NCBI RefSeq assembly: GCF_030462585.1
Contig: NZ_JASMRU010000026.1
Span: 10,755 to 56,913, forward strand
Direction: 5' to 3'
DNA length: 46,159 nucleotides
From: Pseudomonas sp. CAN1
Lineage (GTDB): Bacteria; Pseudomonadota; Gammaproteobacteria; Pseudomonadales; Pseudomonadaceae
The position numbers were made by a program, and so were the translations under genes. The notes beneath the pieces are model-generated. The model worked only from the letters and a program-made list of their open reading frames with translations. It did not search any database and was not told the DNA's origin. Shown one piece after another: positions 45,898 through 46,159 of the stretch (position 1 is its first letter; every line of letters starts with the position of its first letter).

Positions 45898-46159
45898 CTA
45901 CAGCAGCGACAGCGGATAGCTGATGATCACCCGGTTCTCATCGAAGCTGTTGGTGCTGCCCCAATCGCGCCGCATGGTGGAGTTGCGCCACTTGAGGTTC
46001 AGTGTCCTGAAGGTGCCGCTCTGCACCGTGTAAGCCAGTTCGCTCTCGCGGCCCCACTCGCTTCCATCGTCGGTGCTGGCGTTGTGCACGTTGTGGCCCT
46101 GGATGTAGCGGTTCATCAGGGTCAGGCCGGGGATGCCGAAGGCGGCAAAGTCGTAATCG
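45898..46159 (-). CDS. OprD-family porin, C-terminal part
   Basis: The last 86 residues of a gene that enters from the right edge of the window. The frame reads DYDFAAFGIPGLTLMNRYIQG at its start and ends in ENRVIISYPLSLL, both standard for the final strands of OprD-family barrels. Together with the porin at 39766-41043 this gives two OprD-type channels within about 6 kb. The substrate cannot be inferred. Confidence 0.88.
   Translation of the reverse strand, partial: DYDFAAFGIPGLTLMNRYIQGHNVHNASTDDGSEWGRESELAYTVQSGTFRTLNLKWRNSTMRRDWGSTNSFDENRVIISYPLSLL

Overview
The window reads as chromosomal DNA of a GC-rich Pseudomonas. It has many paired REP-type palindromes, an OprD-family porin and part of a second one, a complete fap functional-amyloid operon, a davBA lysine module and strong GC bias at third codon positions. 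The lysine and indole-acetate modules point to a versatile soil, water or plant-associated species rather than a strict animal pathogen; the species cannot be fixed from sequence alone. I saw no rRNA, tRNA, CRISPR array, phage or transposase.

Layout. 1-6256: a thiol dioxygenase, cobF, metE, an AraC regulator and a divergent stand-alone panB. 6257-6977: a repeat-rich gap. 6978-15712: a PAS histidine kinase facing an indole-3-acetate catabolic cluster in the order iacA-B-I-H-C-D-E-F. 15983-17055: a two-gene electron-transfer unit (membrane haem protein plus tetrahaem cytochrome c). 17351-20577: davA-davB (lysine to 5-aminovalerate) with a divergent Lrp-type regulator. 20707-25478: an AhpD-like protein, a divergent pair made of a GNAT/C39-peptidase fusion and a RimK-like ATP-grasp ligase, and a VpsR-like sigma-54 activator. 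26287-31243: fapABCDEF on the minus strand. 31886-39678: uppP, a cold-shock/DUF1294 fusion, a LysR/azoR divergent pair, an alpha/beta hydrolase, an ABC-F ATPase, a PLD-like protein and a small membrane protein. 39766-46159: an OprD-family porin, an MFS transporter, two small conserved genes, ppiC, a PilU-like ATPase and the 3' end of another OprD-family gene.

How the genes work together. The iac genes should oxidise the auxin indole-3-acetate towards catechol: a flavoprotein oxygenase (IacA), a Rieske oxygenase (IacC/IacD) with its reductase (IacF), a dehydrogenase (IacE) and accessory IacB, IacI and IacH. The flavin reductase (iacG) and MarR regulator (iacR) known from other iac clusters are not in this window, and the operon is interrupted between iacE and iacF by repeats. 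DavB and DavA form a two-step oxidase/amidase route, with the Lrp gene the obvious regulator. Exact matches to the Crc/Hfq target motif AAnAAnAA lie just upstream of the iacA and davB starts, suggesting shared catabolite repression. The fap operon encodes an amyloid fibre (FapC, FapB), its secretion pore (FapF) and a C39-like protease (FapD).

Most curious points: the possible confusion of davBA with auxin biosynthesis genes beside an auxin degradation cluster; the ATP-grasp plus GNAT/C39 pair, which looks like a peptide-making system of unknown product; the small multihaem module; a histidine-rich leader in FapC; a hairpin between fapC and fapD; and a large structured intergenic element at 6481-6680.
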